Assembly (NCBI GenBank): GCA_965372745.1
Contig: CBDVDM010000007.1
Coordinates: 1-64,000, forward strand
Length of the DNA stretch: 64,000 nucleotides
Direction: 5' to 3'
Origin: VRUG01 sp965372745
GTDB taxonomy: Bacteria > Planctomycetota > Phycisphaerae > Sedimentisphaerales > Anaerobacaceae
Shown: piece after piece, positions 19,851 through 29,916 of the stretch
Layout: each line of letters opens with the position of its first letter
Position numbering within the stretch: position 1 is the first letter of the stretch
The notes under the pieces: model-generated
Databases searched by the model: none
Told to the model about the DNA's origin: nothing
Seen by the model: only the letters and a program-made list of their open reading frames with translations
Translations under genes and position numbers: made by a program

Positions 19851-20804
19851 TCAGGCCTGCCCTGACAGGCCAATAAACCTGTCGCCCGGACAGCAGCGCT
19901 GGCCATTGACGAAATCCTTAAAATCTTCGAGTCTGCCTCCGGCAGGTTTTATTTGCAGAATCTCCAAAGCACCTTGGCCGCAAATTACATTTAGATTTTC
20001 ATCAAGAGTACCTGTCGGCAGATTACTTTCGGATTCGACTACTTTTGTCATGGCTAAAGCAACCTGTTTTGTTTTGCCGGTTTTTTTCGAGAGATAAACT
20101 GCGGTGGCCTGGGGCCAGGGCCAAAGGCCACGGATTTTTCTCTCCAACAGCACAGCAGGCTCATTAAAATCCAAAAAGCCGTCACTCTTTTTCAGTTTCG
20201 GTGCCAAAGTCACTTTTGAATGGTCCTGTTCGATATACTCAGAAGTTCCATTATCAATTTTTTCGATTGTTTCCAACAGCAGCGGTGCTGCAAGCTTTGC
20301 CAGCCTGTCATGGAGCTGGTCTGCGGTATCATCTGCATCGATGTCGGTTTTCGCCTGACTAAGAATATCGCCGGCATCCATTTTTTCTACTACGGTGATT
20401 ATGCTGACACCGGTTTGTTTTTCGCCTTCAATAATCGCCCGGTTTATCGGTGCAGCTCCGCGATACTTTGGAAGCAGCGAGGCATGGACATTGATTATTC
20501 CTTTGGGCGGCAAGGTAATTAATTGGTTGCCGATTTTTTGGCCAAATGCGATGACTAAAAGCAAATCCGGCTTGTAAGAAGCTATTTCCCCAGTCATCTC
20601 GGGGGTATTTACATTGTCTGTTTCAGTAAATTCGATTTTGTGATTCTCAGCCCAAAGTGCGACGGGCGTAGGTCTTGGTTTTTGCCCTCTGCCTGCAGGG
20701 TGCGGCGAAGCTGTTACAATAAATGCCGGGGCATTACCCGATTGAGATAATGCATCGAGACAATCAATGCCGAACCGGCCGCTACCTAAATAGACTATCT
20801 TCAT
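19851..20804 (-). CDS. fmt: Methionyl-tRNA formyltransferase
   Basis: Formylates initiator Met-tRNA using 10-formyl-tetrahydrofolate. Seen are KIVYLGSGRFGIDCLDAL at the N-terminus, PDLLLVIAFGQKI, the catalytic NVHASLLPKYRGAAPINRAIIEG, and GVSIITVVEKMDAGDILSQ. The C-terminal OB-like domain (KIRGLWPWPQATAVYL) follows. The ATG at 20804 has GAGG six bases before it. An upstream in-frame TTG at 20816 is less likely. Length is 317 aa. It sits between rsmB and def. Confidence 0.95.
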   Translation of the reverse strand: MKIVYLGSGRFGIDCLDALSQSGNAPAFIVTASPHPAGRGQKPRPTPVALWAENHKIEFTETDNVNTPEMTGEIASYKPDLLLVIAFGQKIGNQLITLPPKGIINVHASLLPKYRGAAPINRAIIEGEKQTGVSIITVVEKMDAGDILSQAKTDIDADDTADQLHDRLAKLAAPLLLETIEKIDNGTSEYIEQDHSKVTLAPKLKKSDGFLDFNEPAVLLERKIRGLWPWPQATAVYLSKKTGKTKQVALAMTKVVESESNLPTGTLDENLNVICGQGALEILQIKPAGGRLEDFKDFVNGQRCCPGDRFIGLSGQA

Positions 20805-20847
20805 TACATGCCTCAAAAATAAATGAAACCAGCGGAGCCTAAATCAC

Positions 20848-21369
20848 TTAATGTGCAGAATCAAAGTTTTTTTCAAGTTTTTTCAGTAGTCTTCGATTCA
20901 TGATTTTTGCAGCCTGGCCCAGGCGATTGACGATTGTTATCCCTTCAATATGGTCGTTTTCGTGCTGGAGGCATCTGGCATAGAGACCTTCTGCCTGGTC
21001 GGTAAATTCGTTGTCGTTAATATCGGTAGCTGTGACTGTGCATTTCTTATATCTTTTAATCTTGGCGTAAACCCCCGGCACCGACAGGCAGCCTTCCTCT
21101 ATCGCATCAAGCTCGCCGATTGGTGTAACAGTTGGATTGATGTATACTCTTACCGAATCCATGTTGCCATCAAGCGATATAACAAACAGCCTCAAAGACA
21201 CGCCAATCTGCGGAGCTGCCAACCCGATCCCCTTGCTGGCGAACATAATTTCCTTCATCTTTTCCACAAGCTGACGAATGTTATCATCGATTTGTTCGAC
21301 TGGCTGAGCAGGTTTGGCTAAAACGTCGTTCGGATAACGAGTGATTTTACATTTTTCTATATCGAACAT
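20848..21369 (-). CDS. def: Peptide deformylase
   Basis: Metalloprotease that removes the N-formyl group from nascent proteins. Motif 1 GIGLAAPQIGVSLR, motif 2 EEGCLSVPGVYA with the metal-binding Cys, and motif 3 QHENDHIEGI (HExxH type, two metal His and catalytic Glu) are all present. Position three of motif 3 has Asn-Asp where many have Met/Cys-Asp; this is common. Length (173 aa) is normal. It is adjacent to fmt, whose product it undoes. Confidence 0.95.
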   Translation of the reverse strand: MFDIEKCKITRYPNDVLAKPAQPVEQIDDNIRQLVEKMKEIMFASKGIGLAAPQIGVSLRLFVISLDGNMDSVRVYINPTVTPIGELDAIEEGCLSVPGVYAKIKRYKKCTVTATDINDNEFTDQAEGLYARCLQHENDHIEGITIVNRLGQAAKIMNRRLLKKLEKNFDSAH

Positions 21370-21409
21370 TTACCTCGTCCCACATTTATTGTTCGCATAA
21401 GAGGATAAA

Positions 21410-22150
21410 TTATTTTCCATCAAACTCATCACCATCAAAGGTACTGCCAAGATATAGTTTTCTTACTGTCCTGTTTTTGACAATTTCAGCCGGTGCTCCT
21501 GCTCCGATTACTTTTCCATGGTCGATTATATAGGCTTTGTCCACTACCTCTAATGTTCTTTCGACATTGTGGTCGGTGATAAGGATGCTGACACCTGAGG
21601 CGACAAGGCGGCGGATTTCACCCTGGAGGTCCTCTACAGCAATCGGGTCAACACCACTGAACGGCTCATCGAGTAAAATCAATGAAGGGTCTGTTACCAT
21701 TGCGCGGGCGATTTCAAGCTTTCTGCGCTCACCGCCTGAAAGGAATCTGCCGTGACTTTTTTCGACTTCGGTAAGGCCGAAACGTTCAATAAGCATATCG
21801 GCTTTGCGTTTTCGCTCGCTCTTGGTAAGAGACATCGTTTCGAGAATCGCATCAAGATTGTCTCTGACGCTAAGCCTTTGGAATATGCTCGGTTCCTGTG
21901 AAAGATAGCCAATGCCCAGACGTGCCCGTTTGTACATGGGCAGGTCAGCGATGTCTCTGCCTTCAAAAACGACCTCTCCGGTATCAGGCGCAAGCATACC
22001 GATAATCATTCTAAAGGTTGTGGTTTTTCCGGCACCATTTCGGCCAAGCAGGCCAACGATACACCGCTGCTCAATCGAAATCGAGATATTATCGACGACC
22101 GCTCTGCCGGAATAGCGCTTTACTAAACCATGAGTTTCAAGAAGAGTCAT
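21410..22150 (-). CDS. lptB: LptB-type ABC transporter ATPase
   Basis: ATPase subunit of the lipopolysaccharide export complex. Walker A GRNGAGKTTTFRMI, Q-loop region YLSQEPSIFQRLSVRDNL (LptB-specific), signature LSGGERRKLEIARAM, Walker B ILLDEPFSGVDPIAV and the switch His in ILITDHNVERTLEV are present. FQRLSVRDN and DHNV(R/E) are hallmarks of the LptB/LivF branch. The ATG at 22150 is used; a TTG at 22162 is an alternative. LptF/G/C/A are not nearby. Together with the lpx genes at 53-56 kb it supports an LPS-bearing outer membrane. Confidence 0.88.
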   Translation of the reverse strand: MTLLETHGLVKRYSGRAVVDNISISIEQRCIVGLLGRNGAGKTTTFRMIIGMLAPDTGEVVFEGRDIADLPMYKRARLGIGYLSQEPSIFQRLSVRDNLDAILETMSLTKSERKRKADMLIERFGLTEVEKSHGRFLSGGERRKLEIARAMVTDPSLILLDEPFSGVDPIAVEDLQGEIRRLVASGVSILITDHNVERTLEVVDKAYIIDHGKVIGAGAPAEIVKNRTVRKLYLGSTFDGDEFDGK

Positions 22151-22371
22151 TGCTTCAATCAAAATAGAGCCCTGTCAATCTGTATATACCTTTATTTAAC
22201 GATACTGGTATTATAACAATACGTTAAGGGAAAGCAAGTCGCCTTTTTTGAAGTAAAAACGTGGGATAAGGTAAAAACTGATAAAACTTCTGGCCTTTTT
22301 TTGAACTTTTTGCTATTTAATAATGTTCTATTATTAAGTAAAAAACAGTATTTATCTGATTTAGGCAGCCC

Positions 22372-23160
22372 ATGTTTGCAGTAATAAGTGACATACATTC
22401 CAATCTGGAAGCACTGACGACGGTTCTAAGTGATATCGAAAAACGCGGTATCAATACAATTTACTGTCTGGGCGATGTTGTAGGCTATGGGCCTAACCCT
22501 AAGGAATGCCTGGATTTGATTATTGAAAAGACCAGGTGGTGTATCCTTGGCAACCATGATTATGCTGCGCTTTACGAACCGACAAATTTTAACTACGCTG
22601 CTGAGCAGGCAAGTTTCTGGACACGCGAGATTCTGGAAGAAGATGAAGATAAAAAGAGTAACGGGGAAAAACGCAACAATCGATGGAACTTTCTGGGCAA
22701 TCTGCCTATGCGCAAGAGTCTCAAGGCCAAACTTGGGCCAACGGCCACTGTGGTCGACTTTGTTCATGCAAGCCCGAGGAGGCCCATTAATGAATATGTA
22801 TTTCCTGATGATGTCTACAGCAACCTGATAAAGATAAGAACTTTGTTCAGCAAGGTCAAACACATATGTTTTATTGGCCATACGCATCTGCCGGGCGTGT
22901 TCCTGGATGAACCAGACTTTTATCTGCCTGAAGAACTTGGTGGTTCATATCCCATCATTGAAGGAGAAAAAGCCATAATCAATGTTGGTTCGGTTGGTCA
23001 GCCTCGAGACAAGGATAACAGGGCAAGTTATGTTTATATCGATGGCAACCGTGTGCATTTCGTCCGGCTGGAATACGATTACGAAATTACAATAAAAAAA
23101 ATAAGGTCTATCGACAAGCTCGATAACTTCCACGCTGAACGGCTTAAGGAAGGAAGATAG
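22372..23160 (+). CDS. Calcineurin-like metallophosphoesterase
   Basis: Binuclear-metal phosphoesterase of 262 aa, in the YfcE/PrpE-like group. The metal ligands lie in SDIHSNLEAL (D-x-H), CLGDVVGYGPNP (GD), ILGNHDYAAL (GNHD), and GHTHLPGVF (GHTH) near residue 168. INVGSVGQPRDKDNRASYVY is the usual C-terminal motif of bacterial diadenosine-tetraphosphatase-like and protein-phosphatase-like members. Substrate is unknown. Its stop TAG ends at 23160, 53 bases before yidC. Confidence 0.85.
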   Translation: MFAVISDIHSNLEALTTVLSDIEKRGINTIYCLGDVVGYGPNPKECLDLIIEKTRWCILGNHDYAALYEPTNFNYAAEQASFWTREILEEDEDKKSNGEKRNNRWNFLGNLPMRKSLKAKLGPTATVVDFVHASPRRPINEYVFPDDVYSNLIKIRTLFSKVKHICFIGHTHLPGVFLDEPDFYLPEELGGSYPIIEGEKAIINVGSVGQPRDKDNRASYVYIDGNRVHFVRLEYDYEITIKKIRSIDKLDNFHAERLKEGR

Positions 23161-23213
23161 TGAACAAATTCAAAATCCAAAACTACAGTTCAAAATATAA
23201 AGTTATAAAATAT

Positions 23214-25058
23214 ATGAAAAAAATATTTTCTATTCAACTTGCAGGATTATTTTTTGTTCTTTCATGCTTCTGTTCAGTTGTTCTTGCTGACTCGACTGGT
23301 TTTAAAGTAGAACCTGCGGAGGCAAGGACCGTAATCTTAGGTTCTACTGACAAGCAAACCGGTTACAAGTTTCAACTGGAACTGACCTCAAAAGCAGCTG
23401 CAATAGAAAGAGCTACCTTTAGTGAGTTCGATGACCGTGACCCGGATGACCCGCAACCTTTGGTTATCCTGTCGCCGGTTTACCAGCCTAACGGCAGTGT
23501 AGTCAGGTCAATGGCAAATACGGATTTTGTATTTGTTGAACATAAACTTCAATTAGGCCTTAATAAGCTGAACTGGAAAAGTTTTGGTGTTCAAACAGAT
23601 ATCGATGGCTCCCAATTGGCCCGGTTCGAGGTGATAATAAAAACCCTAAATGATAAACCTGTTGTGAAACTTATTAAAACCTACAAAATTATGCCTGACA
23701 GCTACGAGATAAATTGCAGCTTAACGGTAGAGAACCTGACCTCAGAGCAGCAAAAGGTTCGTTACAATTTGTCCGGGCCGGTTGGGCCTGGGAAGGAAGG
23801 CATCCGGGCTGACATGAGAAAGGCTGTTGCCGGTTTCCGGAATACAAAAGGTGACATTACCAGTACTAAACTTGACTTAAAAAAACTGCGCAAGGCAACC
23901 TCGGTCGAGGAAAGAAAACTCATAAAAAACAGCGACAGATTTTTGTGGGCGGCTGCTACAAATAAATATTTCGCAGCGATAGTAGTGCCGCTGCCGGACG
24001 AAGGTAAAGCGTTTTGCGACTGGATAGCAGATAAAACAGGTATATTCTATAATCCGGATAGAGATGAAAAGGCCGACAGTGGTGATGAAACAATCGGTAT
24101 TGATTTTAGTATCACAACAGCTATTTTAGCTGCCGAGCAGAGTAGGGAATATAACTTTCAGATTTATCTCGGCCCTAAGGACACAAGGCTTTTCAGCAAA
24201 AACCAGAATTACCGCAATCTCGGATTTGCTCATACGATAGATTTCATGGCATGTTGCTGTCCTGCTGCTGTCATTGGGCCACTCTCATACGGTATCCTGA
24301 CAGCGATGGAATGGATGTATAAGTACCTTCGTAACTATGGAATTGTAATCATCATCCTGGTATTTATCATTCGAATTATCATACATCCTCTGACCAAGCA
24401 CAGCCAGGTCTCGATGCACAAGATGCAGAAACTTGCACCCAAAGTCGAGGAGGTTAAGAAAAAATATGCAAACAATAAACAGGAAATGAACAAACAGGTG
24501 ATGTCTCTTTACAAAAAGCAGGGAGCATCGCCAATCATGGGATTTTTGCCGATGCTGGTGCAGATGCCTATCTGGATAGCACTTTACAGCACGATATACT
24601 CAAGCATTTCACTTCGGGGCGCAGAGTTTTTGCCGTTCTGGATTACCGACCTGTCAGTGCCGGATGCGCTGATTAAATTTAATGCGGTAACGCTGCCGCT
24701 ATTCGGAAAGCTGGATTCGTTTAACCTGCTGCCGATATTGATGGGATTTGCATTTTATTTTCAGCAGAAACTAATGCCAAAACCACAAACGGCGTCAGTA
24801 AATCCACAGGTAGCTCAGCAACAGAAAATGATGATGGTGATGATGCCGGTTATGTTTCCGCTGATGCTCTACAAGGCCCCTTCGGGATTGAATCTTTATA
24901 TTATGGCCAGTACCTTTGCAGGTGTTATCGAGCAGTATATCATCAGAAAACATATCCGCGAGAAAGAAGAGACTGAAACAAGAGGCTTGGTCGCTGCAAC
25001 AAGCAAAACCGGTGGTAAGGTTAAAAAGAAAAAACCGAAACCATTCTATAAAACATAG
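23214..25058 (+). CDS. yidC: Membrane protein insertase YidC
   Basis: Inserts membrane proteins with or without SecYEG. The ATG at 23214 begins a signal-anchor helix (MKKIFSIQLAGLFFVLSCF). A large periplasmic beta domain (about 30-360) follows, then the conserved 5-TM core: YGIVIIILVFIIRIIIHPLT, the cytosolic loop KHSQVSMHKMQKLAPKV with GASPIMGFLPMLVQMPIWIALYS, and the last helices (MMMVMMPVMFPLMLYKAPSG). The Lys-rich C-terminus (KVKKKKPKP) is typical of ribosome-contacting YidC. Length is 615 aa. A GTG at 23160 would add an A-rich leader of 18 codons that does not look coding. mnmE follows after one base. Confidence 0.95.
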   Translation: MKKIFSIQLAGLFFVLSCFCSVVLADSTGFKVEPAEARTVILGSTDKQTGYKFQLELTSKAAAIERATFSEFDDRDPDDPQPLVILSPVYQPNGSVVRSMANTDFVFVEHKLQLGLNKLNWKSFGVQTDIDGSQLARFEVIIKTLNDKPVVKLIKTYKIMPDSYEINCSLTVENLTSEQQKVRYNLSGPVGPGKEGIRADMRKAVAGFRNTKGDITSTKLDLKKLRKATSVEERKLIKNSDRFLWAAATNKYFAAIVVPLPDEGKAFCDWIADKTGIFYNPDRDEKADSGDETIGIDFSITTAILAAEQSREYNFQIYLGPKDTRLFSKNQNYRNLGFAHTIDFMACCCPAAVIGPLSYGILTAMEWMYKYLRNYGIVIIILVFIIRIIIHPLTKHSQVSMHKMQKLAPKVEEVKKKYANNKQEMNKQVMSLYKKQGASPIMGFLPMLVQMPIWIALYSTIYSSISLRGAEFLPFWITDLSVPDALIKFNAVTLPLFGKLDSFNLLPILMGFAFYFQQKLMPKPQTASVNPQVAQQQKMMMVMMPVMFPLMLYKAPSGLNLYIMASTFAGVIEQYIIRKHIREKEETETRGLVAATSKTGGKVKKKKPKPFYKT

Positions 25059-25059
25059 C

Positions 25060-26487
25060 GTGAAGCGAAAAACAAGATACGAGCTTAATGACACAATAGT
25101 CGCCATCAGTTCAGCTATTGCTGAGAAACTGGTAATCATACGTTTAAGCGGGCCTGCTACGCTAAAAACTTTAAGTCAGATCTCAACAGCTATTCCAGAA
25201 AAACCCCAAGCAGGTATATACAAAGGATATATAGCTGTTGATGACGATTTTAAAATCGATGCGGTATTATACCTGTTCTTAGCACCGCATTCTTATACTG
25301 GTGAGACGGTTGCAGAAATTTATATGTATTCGAATCGGGCGGTGACTGAAGCTCTCATGGCGAAAATTTTGAGCACAGGTGTTCGGCTGGCCGAGCCTGG
25401 AGAGTTTACCGCACGCGCCTACCTTAACGGCAAGATTGATTTATCGCAGGCTGAAGCCGTCAATGAAATAATCTCAAGCTCAAATAAATACCAGTTAGCT
25501 GCCGCTGAGAAACTTCTAAGTGGAAAACTCGCACAGACTACGGAGAAAATCTGCGAGCAGCTTATGGACATCTTAAGCCTGATTGAGGCAGGGATGGATT
25601 TCAGCGGTGAAGATATTGAGTTTATAACCTCTGAGAAGGCGGCAGAGAGGCTAAATAGTATCAAGGTCCAGCTTGAGCAATTGCTTTCAAGCAGCATAAG
25701 TTATGAGTCGTTAGTTGATTTGCCGTCTGTCGGAATAGCCGGCGCAACCAATGCCGGTAAAAGCAGTCTGCTTAACGTTTTGCTTGGAAAAGAGCGAAGC
25801 ATCGTTTCTGACGAACATAAAACCACGCGGGACGTTCTGGCTGGTACGATTGACCTGGCCAACAGCCGGGTTGCCCTGTTCGATTGTGCAGGGCTTATAG
25901 AAACACCGTCTGATATATTAGATAAGCTGACACAGCAAAGAGCTGTCGAATCGCTAAATCATGCTTCAGTTGTGGTTTTTTGCGTCGATATTTCAAAGTC
26001 AGAGTGGAATGAGGACTTAGCAATTCGCGGACTTATCAAACCTGAAATTTTTATCCCTATAGCAACAAAAGCAGATCTGGTCACAAAAAATTTGTTAAAA
26101 GGTAAAATCACGGAACTAAATGCTCTTTTCGGCGCTGATTTTTCACCGCTAAGCGTTAAGAGCGGTTTGGGTATGGAACGACTGGTAAATATCATTGATG
26201 AAAAAATACTCGAGTTTAGTTTTGGTAATCGAGGTCAGGCAGATGGGCAAAACTTTTTTGAAAGTCTTCATGTATCAGGGCCCGGCCTTACCATCCGGCA
26301 CAAACAGGCGGTAACCGAGGCAATTGACAATATTACTGAGTCTGTTGCTGAAATCAAGGCGGGTAATGACGAGATGGCTGCAATGATGATGCGAACTGCT
26401 TATCAGTCACTTTCAAATATTGCGCAGGAAAACATCGACGAGCAGATACTGGAAAATATTTTCGGGCGTTTCTGCATTGGCAAATAA
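25060..26487 (+). CDS. mnmE: tRNA modification GTPase MnmE
   Basis: With MnmG it makes cmnm5U34 in tRNA. The GTG at 25060 gives the family start (KRKTRYELNDTIVAISSA), one base after the yidC stop; earlier in-frame sequence only overlaps yidC. An N-terminal tetrahydrofolate-binding domain (GEFTARAYLNGKIDLSQAEAV) comes first. The G domain has G1 GATNAGKSSLLN (with the Asn that binds K+), the K-loop region TTRDVLAGT, G3 DCAGL and G4 TKADL. The C-terminus ends in the catalytic FCIGK. G3 reads DCAG where DTAG is usual. Length is 475 aa. yidC-mnmE is a common gene order. Confidence 0.94.
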   Translation: MKRKTRYELNDTIVAISSAIAEKLVIIRLSGPATLKTLSQISTAIPEKPQAGIYKGYIAVDDDFKIDAVLYLFLAPHSYTGETVAEIYMYSNRAVTEALMAKILSTGVRLAEPGEFTARAYLNGKIDLSQAEAVNEIISSSNKYQLAAAEKLLSGKLAQTTEKICEQLMDILSLIEAGMDFSGEDIEFITSEKAAERLNSIKVQLEQLLSSSISYESLVDLPSVGIAGATNAGKSSLLNVLLGKERSIVSDEHKTTRDVLAGTIDLANSRVALFDCAGLIETPSDILDKLTQQRAVESLNHASVVVFCVDISKSEWNEDLAIRGLIKPEIFIPIATKADLVTKNLLKGKITELNALFGADFSPLSVKSGLGMERLVNIIDEKILEFSFGNRGQADGQNFFESLHVSGPGLTIRHKQAVTEAIDNITESVAEIKAGNDEMAAMMMRTAYQSLSNIAQENIDEQILENIFGRFCIGK

Positions 26488-26563
26488 GCCGGAGCGGTCT
26501 TTCGTTTCGGGCTGCTTTATTTGTTTTTAAAATACCCGAAACTTTCAGCTGCTCCGGCTTTTC
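26487..26563. terminator. Two-tier hairpin between convergent mnmE and dnaK
   Basis: An outer stem AGCCGGAGC (26487-26495) pairs with GCTCCGGCT (26551-26559), and an inner stem GTTTCGGG (26504-26511) pairs with CCCGAAAC (26535-26542). TTTT follows on the plus strand. It begins at the mnmE stop codon and fits a terminator for mnmE, possibly serving dnaK readthrough too. Confidence 0.6.
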
Positions 26564-26642
26564 GTATTTAAGCCCTTTTTCGGCTCTCTGATAATACGTA
26601 CTGTTAAGGAGTTAAGACAGTTCGCAATGAAACTTTTTATTT

Positions 26643-28577
26643 CTACTTATCTTTTGCCTCAAATTCGGCGTCAATTACGTCATCACCGCCTTTTTTCTTC
26701 TTCGTTTCGTCTTCGGGCGGCGTGGTTTGCTCGCCTTGGGTCTGGCTGGCCTGCGAGGCGGCCTGTTTTTTAGCAGCCTCTTCGTAAAGCACCTTGCCCA
26801 ACTCCTGGCTGGCAGTGGCGAGATTTTCGCTAGCCTTCTTTATAGCCTCGGCGTCTTCGCTTTTTACAGCTTCCTTCAAACCGTTAAGTGTGTTTTCAAT
26901 ATTACCTCGCGCCTCGGCAGAGACCTTATCGCCATGCTCTTTGAGTGTCTTTTCTGTTGAGTAAATCAACTGGTCTGCCTGGTTCTTCAGGTCAACAACT
27001 TCTCTTTTCTTTTTGTCTTCCTCGGCGTGAGACTCGGCATCGGAAGTCATTTTCTTTACCTCTTCGTCACTCAGGCCTGAGCTGGACTTAATCTCTATCG
27101 ACTGCTGCTTGCCAGTTCCCAGGTCTTTGGCAGAGACATTCAGAATACCATTGGCATCGATATCAAAGGCAACTTCAATCTGAGGAATACCGCGTGGTGC
27201 AGGCGGAATATCTGTCATCTGAAACCTGCCAAGAGTACGATTGTCTCTGGCGAATTCGCGCTCGCCCTGCAGCACATGAATATCCACAGTAGTCTGACTG
27301 TCAGCGGCTGTAGAAAAGACTTCCTTTTTGCTTGTCGGAATCGTGGTATTGTGTTCGATAAGCCTTGTCAAAACACCGCCGAGAGTTTCAATTCCCAGCG
27401 ACAGTGGGGTAACATCCAAAAGCAGGATGTCCTTTACACCTGCATCACCTGCAAGGACAGCTCCCTGAATGGCAGCACCTAAAGCGACAACCTCATCGGG
27501 GTTGATACTCCTGTTAGGTTCTTTGTCGAAAATATCTTTCACTATTTCCTGAACCTTCGGGATTCTTGTTGAACCGCCGACGAGCAGAACCTCAATAATT
27601 TCACCTGCCGAAAGCTTGGCATCGGTTAACGCCTTTTGGCAGGGTTGTTTTAATCTTTCGAAAATTGGTTCTGCCAAGGACTCGAACTTGCTTCGGCTGA
27701 TAGTAATCTGAAGATGTTTTGGTCCGGAGGCGTCAGCAGTAATAAATGGCAGGTTTACCGTTGATTCAAGCTGGCCGCTAAGCTCGCATTTTGCTTTTTC
27801 AGCGGCTTCTTTGAGTCTTTGATGCGCCATCGGGTCTCCACGCAGGTCGATACCTTCGGTCTTCTTGAACTCGTCAGCCAAATAATTAATCAAGACCTCA
27901 TCGAGGTCATCACCACCTAAATGAGTATCGCCATTTGTGCTAAGGACCTCGAAGACGTTGTCACCAATATCGAGGATTGATATATCAAACGTACCTCCAC
28001 CGAAGTCAAAAACCACAATTTTTTCGTTTTTCTTTTTCTCAAGGCCGTAAGCAAGAGCTGCAGCGGTCGGCTCATTGATAATCCGGTCGACCTGAAGACC
28101 GGCGATTTTGCCTGCGTCTTTTGTTGCCTGCCGCTGAGAATCGTTAAAGTAAGCAGGAACTGTGATAACGGCATTGGTAACTTTTTCACCAAGATAGTCT
28201 TCAGCGGTTTTTTTGAGGTCCTGCAGAATCATCGCTGATATTTCCGGCGGTGTATATTTTTTGCCGCGAACATCGACTTTGACTAATTCTTCAGAACCAC
28301 CGGTTATTTTGTAAGGGACAATTTTTTCTTCCGAGGATACCTCGCTGTGTCTCCTGCCCATGAATCGCTTTATCGAAAAGACTGTATTTTCAGAGTTTGT
28401 CACCTGCTGATGGCGGGCGATTTGGCCAACAAGTCTTTCGCCTTTATCGGTAAAACCGACCACCGAAGAAGTCAATCTCGAGCCGGAAGAGTTAATCAAC
28501 ACTTTCGGAGCCGAACCTTCCATCACCGCTACCACTGAATTCGTCGTTCCCAAGTCTATTCCAATTATCTTAGCCAT
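26643..28577 (-). CDS. dnaK: Chaperone DnaK (Hsp70)
   Basis: ATP-driven chaperone of 644 aa. The nucleotide-binding domain has [45 protein letters not shown] and [17 protein letters not shown]. The substrate-binding domain has [16 protein letters not shown] and [22 protein letters not shown] Gln/Ala/Thr-rich lid linker precedes the conserved terminus [13 protein letters not shown]. The start has AAAGGAAA about 9 bases upstream. grpE and dnaJ are not adjacent, and no CIRCE inverted repeat was seen in the 213-base upstream gap. Confidence 0.97.
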   Translation of the reverse strand: MAKIIGIDLGTTNSVVAVMEGSAPKVLINSSGSRLTSSVVGFTDKGERLVGQIARHQQVTNSENTVFSIKRFMGRRHSEVSSEEKIVPYKITGGSEELVKVDVRGKKYTPPEISAMILQDLKKTAEDYLGEKVTNAVITVPAYFNDSQRQATKDAGKIAGLQVDRIINEPTAAALAYGLEKKKNEKIVVFDFGGGTFDISILDIGDNVFEVLSTNGDTHLGGDDLDEVLINYLADEFKKTEGIDLRGDPMAHQRLKEAAEKAKCELSGQLESTVNLPFITADASGPKHLQITISRSKFESLAEPIFERLKQPCQKALTDAKLSAGEIIEVLLVGGSTRIPKVQEIVKDIFDKEPNRSINPDEVVALGAAIQGAVLAGDAGVKDILLLDVTPLSLGIETLGGVLTRLIEHNTTIPTSKKEVFSTAADSQTTVDIHVLQGEREFARDNRTLGRFQMTDIPPAPRGIPQIEVAFDIDANGILNVSAKDLGTGKQQSIEIKSSSGLSDEEVKKMTSDAESHAEEDKKKREVVDLKNQADQLIYSTEKTLKEHGDKVSAEARGNIENTLNGLKEAVKSEDAEAIKKASENLATASQELGKVLYEEAAKKQAASQASQTQGEQTTPPEDETKKKKGGDDVIDAEFEAKDK

Positions 28578-28790
28578 AACTAATTTCCTTTCGCTAATTT
28601 AGAATGTTGCCACTACATGAAAACAAATGTGCAAAAGGCGTGCCAGTTGGGCCTTTTTAGAGGCCGCTGTGCGTAACTGCTTTCTTTTTAAGAGGTTATG
28701 TATTTATAAATAATTGATTGAGATTTGAGAAAAGCCGATATTGTGCCATTTTGGCAGAGTAATTTGGCATATACACTGTGGTATGCAGAC

Positions 28791-29906
28791 TCAGCTGTTC
28801 AGGGTTGAGCGAATGATTTTTGCTCTGAGGGCGTCCCTGTGGGTTGGGTCGAGTTCTTTGCCGTAATTTAACTGCAAATGGGCCGGCAGTGTCAGCATAA
28901 ACAGCCGATTTATTGTAGCGATTGAAAGAGTGGACTTATCAGCTTTGTCTTTGCAGAGAGAGTAAAGACCTTCTATGGCAGGTGTTGAAACTCCCATATG
29001 CTCATGTATATTGACGCCAAGCCTCAGGTGGCTTAGCAAAAATAAGGCTTCCTGCGAGCTTATTAAATGGGCACTTCTCAACAGTGCCATCGCCCGCGAA
29101 ATTTTATCATCGAGTATATCGCATTTCTTATCGAGCAGCTGATTTCTGGCAAGGGTTTCGTACTCGACAACTTCAGGAATGACGGTTTTTTCGAATTTGG
29201 AAATAATGTCCTGCTCGGAGATGCCGAGTGTCACCTGATTTGATAGCTGATAAAAATCCCCTGCAGCTTCAGTACCTTCGCCGAACAGGCCTCGCACCGC
29301 CATGCCCATGGCCTTGGCGGCATTGAAAAACTTCTCGATGTGGCCGGTTATCTTCAAAGCCGGCAAATGCAGCATTACAGAAACTCTTATGCCTGTACCA
29401 ACGTTCGTCGGGCAGGCGGTTAAATAGCCGAACTTTGTACTGAAGGCATAATCGATTTTTTGCTCTATCATATCATCAATACTGTTGATCTGGTCAAAAC
29501 AAGCGTTCAATTGCAGTCCGCCTTTTAATACCTGGATGCGCAGGTGGTCTTCTTCGTTGATCATTCCTGTAAAAAATTCCTTTTCAGCGATGACAGCTCC
29601 TCTCGGGCCTTTTCCGAAGGCGTGATGACGGCTAATCAAATGCCTCTCTACAAGAAAATTGCGGTCAAGAACCGGAGCTTTTTCCACTGAGATATAAAAG
29701 ACCTTATCGCCAAGCTTTATTGACATCAAAACGTCTTTTAGCTTTTTCAATATCTCGGATTTCTCATCGCTTGAGCATGTATTCAGGAATTTATGGCCTG
29801 CCAGATTTCTTGCTAAACGAATACGTGAGGAAATAACGATATCCGCCAAAGGGCCGGAGCCGTCAAACCATTCATTTATATTATTACTTATATCGGTCAG
29901 TTTCAT
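28791..29906 (-). CDS. mcsB: Protein-arginine kinase McsB
   Basis: Phosphorylates arginine side chains, marking proteins for ClpCP in Firmicutes. The 371-aa product has the guanidino-kinase fold: ISSRIRLARNLAGH (26-39), the Glu cluster NEEDHLRIQ (about 117-125) and the catalytic Cys165 in LTACPTNVGTGIRVS. The RDxxRA phospho-arginine pocket is at 357-362 (RDALRA), which makes it a McsB rather than an arginine or creatine kinase. It starts 10 bases after mcsA. ctsR and clpC, its usual Firmicutes neighbours, are absent. Confidence 0.92.
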   Translation of the reverse strand: MKLTDISNNINEWFDGSGPLADIVISSRIRLARNLAGHKFLNTCSSDEKSEILKKLKDVLMSIKLGDKVFYISVEKAPVLDRNFLVERHLISRHHAFGKGPRGAVIAEKEFFTGMINEEDHLRIQVLKGGLQLNACFDQINSIDDMIEQKIDYAFSTKFGYLTACPTNVGTGIRVSVMLHLPALKITGHIEKFFNAAKAMGMAVRGLFGEGTEAAGDFYQLSNQVTLGISEQDIISKFEKTVIPEVVEYETLARNQLLDKKCDILDDKISRAMALLRSAHLISSQEALFLLSHLRLGVNIHEHMGVSTPAIEGLYSLCKDKADKSTLSIATINRLFMLTLPAHLQLNYGKELDPTHRDALRAKIIRSTLNS

Positions 29907-29916
29907 ATCTGTTTAT

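Noticed and set aside
28578..28790. Heat-shock control element (CIRCE) upstream of dnaK
   Set aside because: No TTAGCACTC-N9-GAGTGCTAA or close form found; only short palindromes such as TGCCAAAATGGCA.
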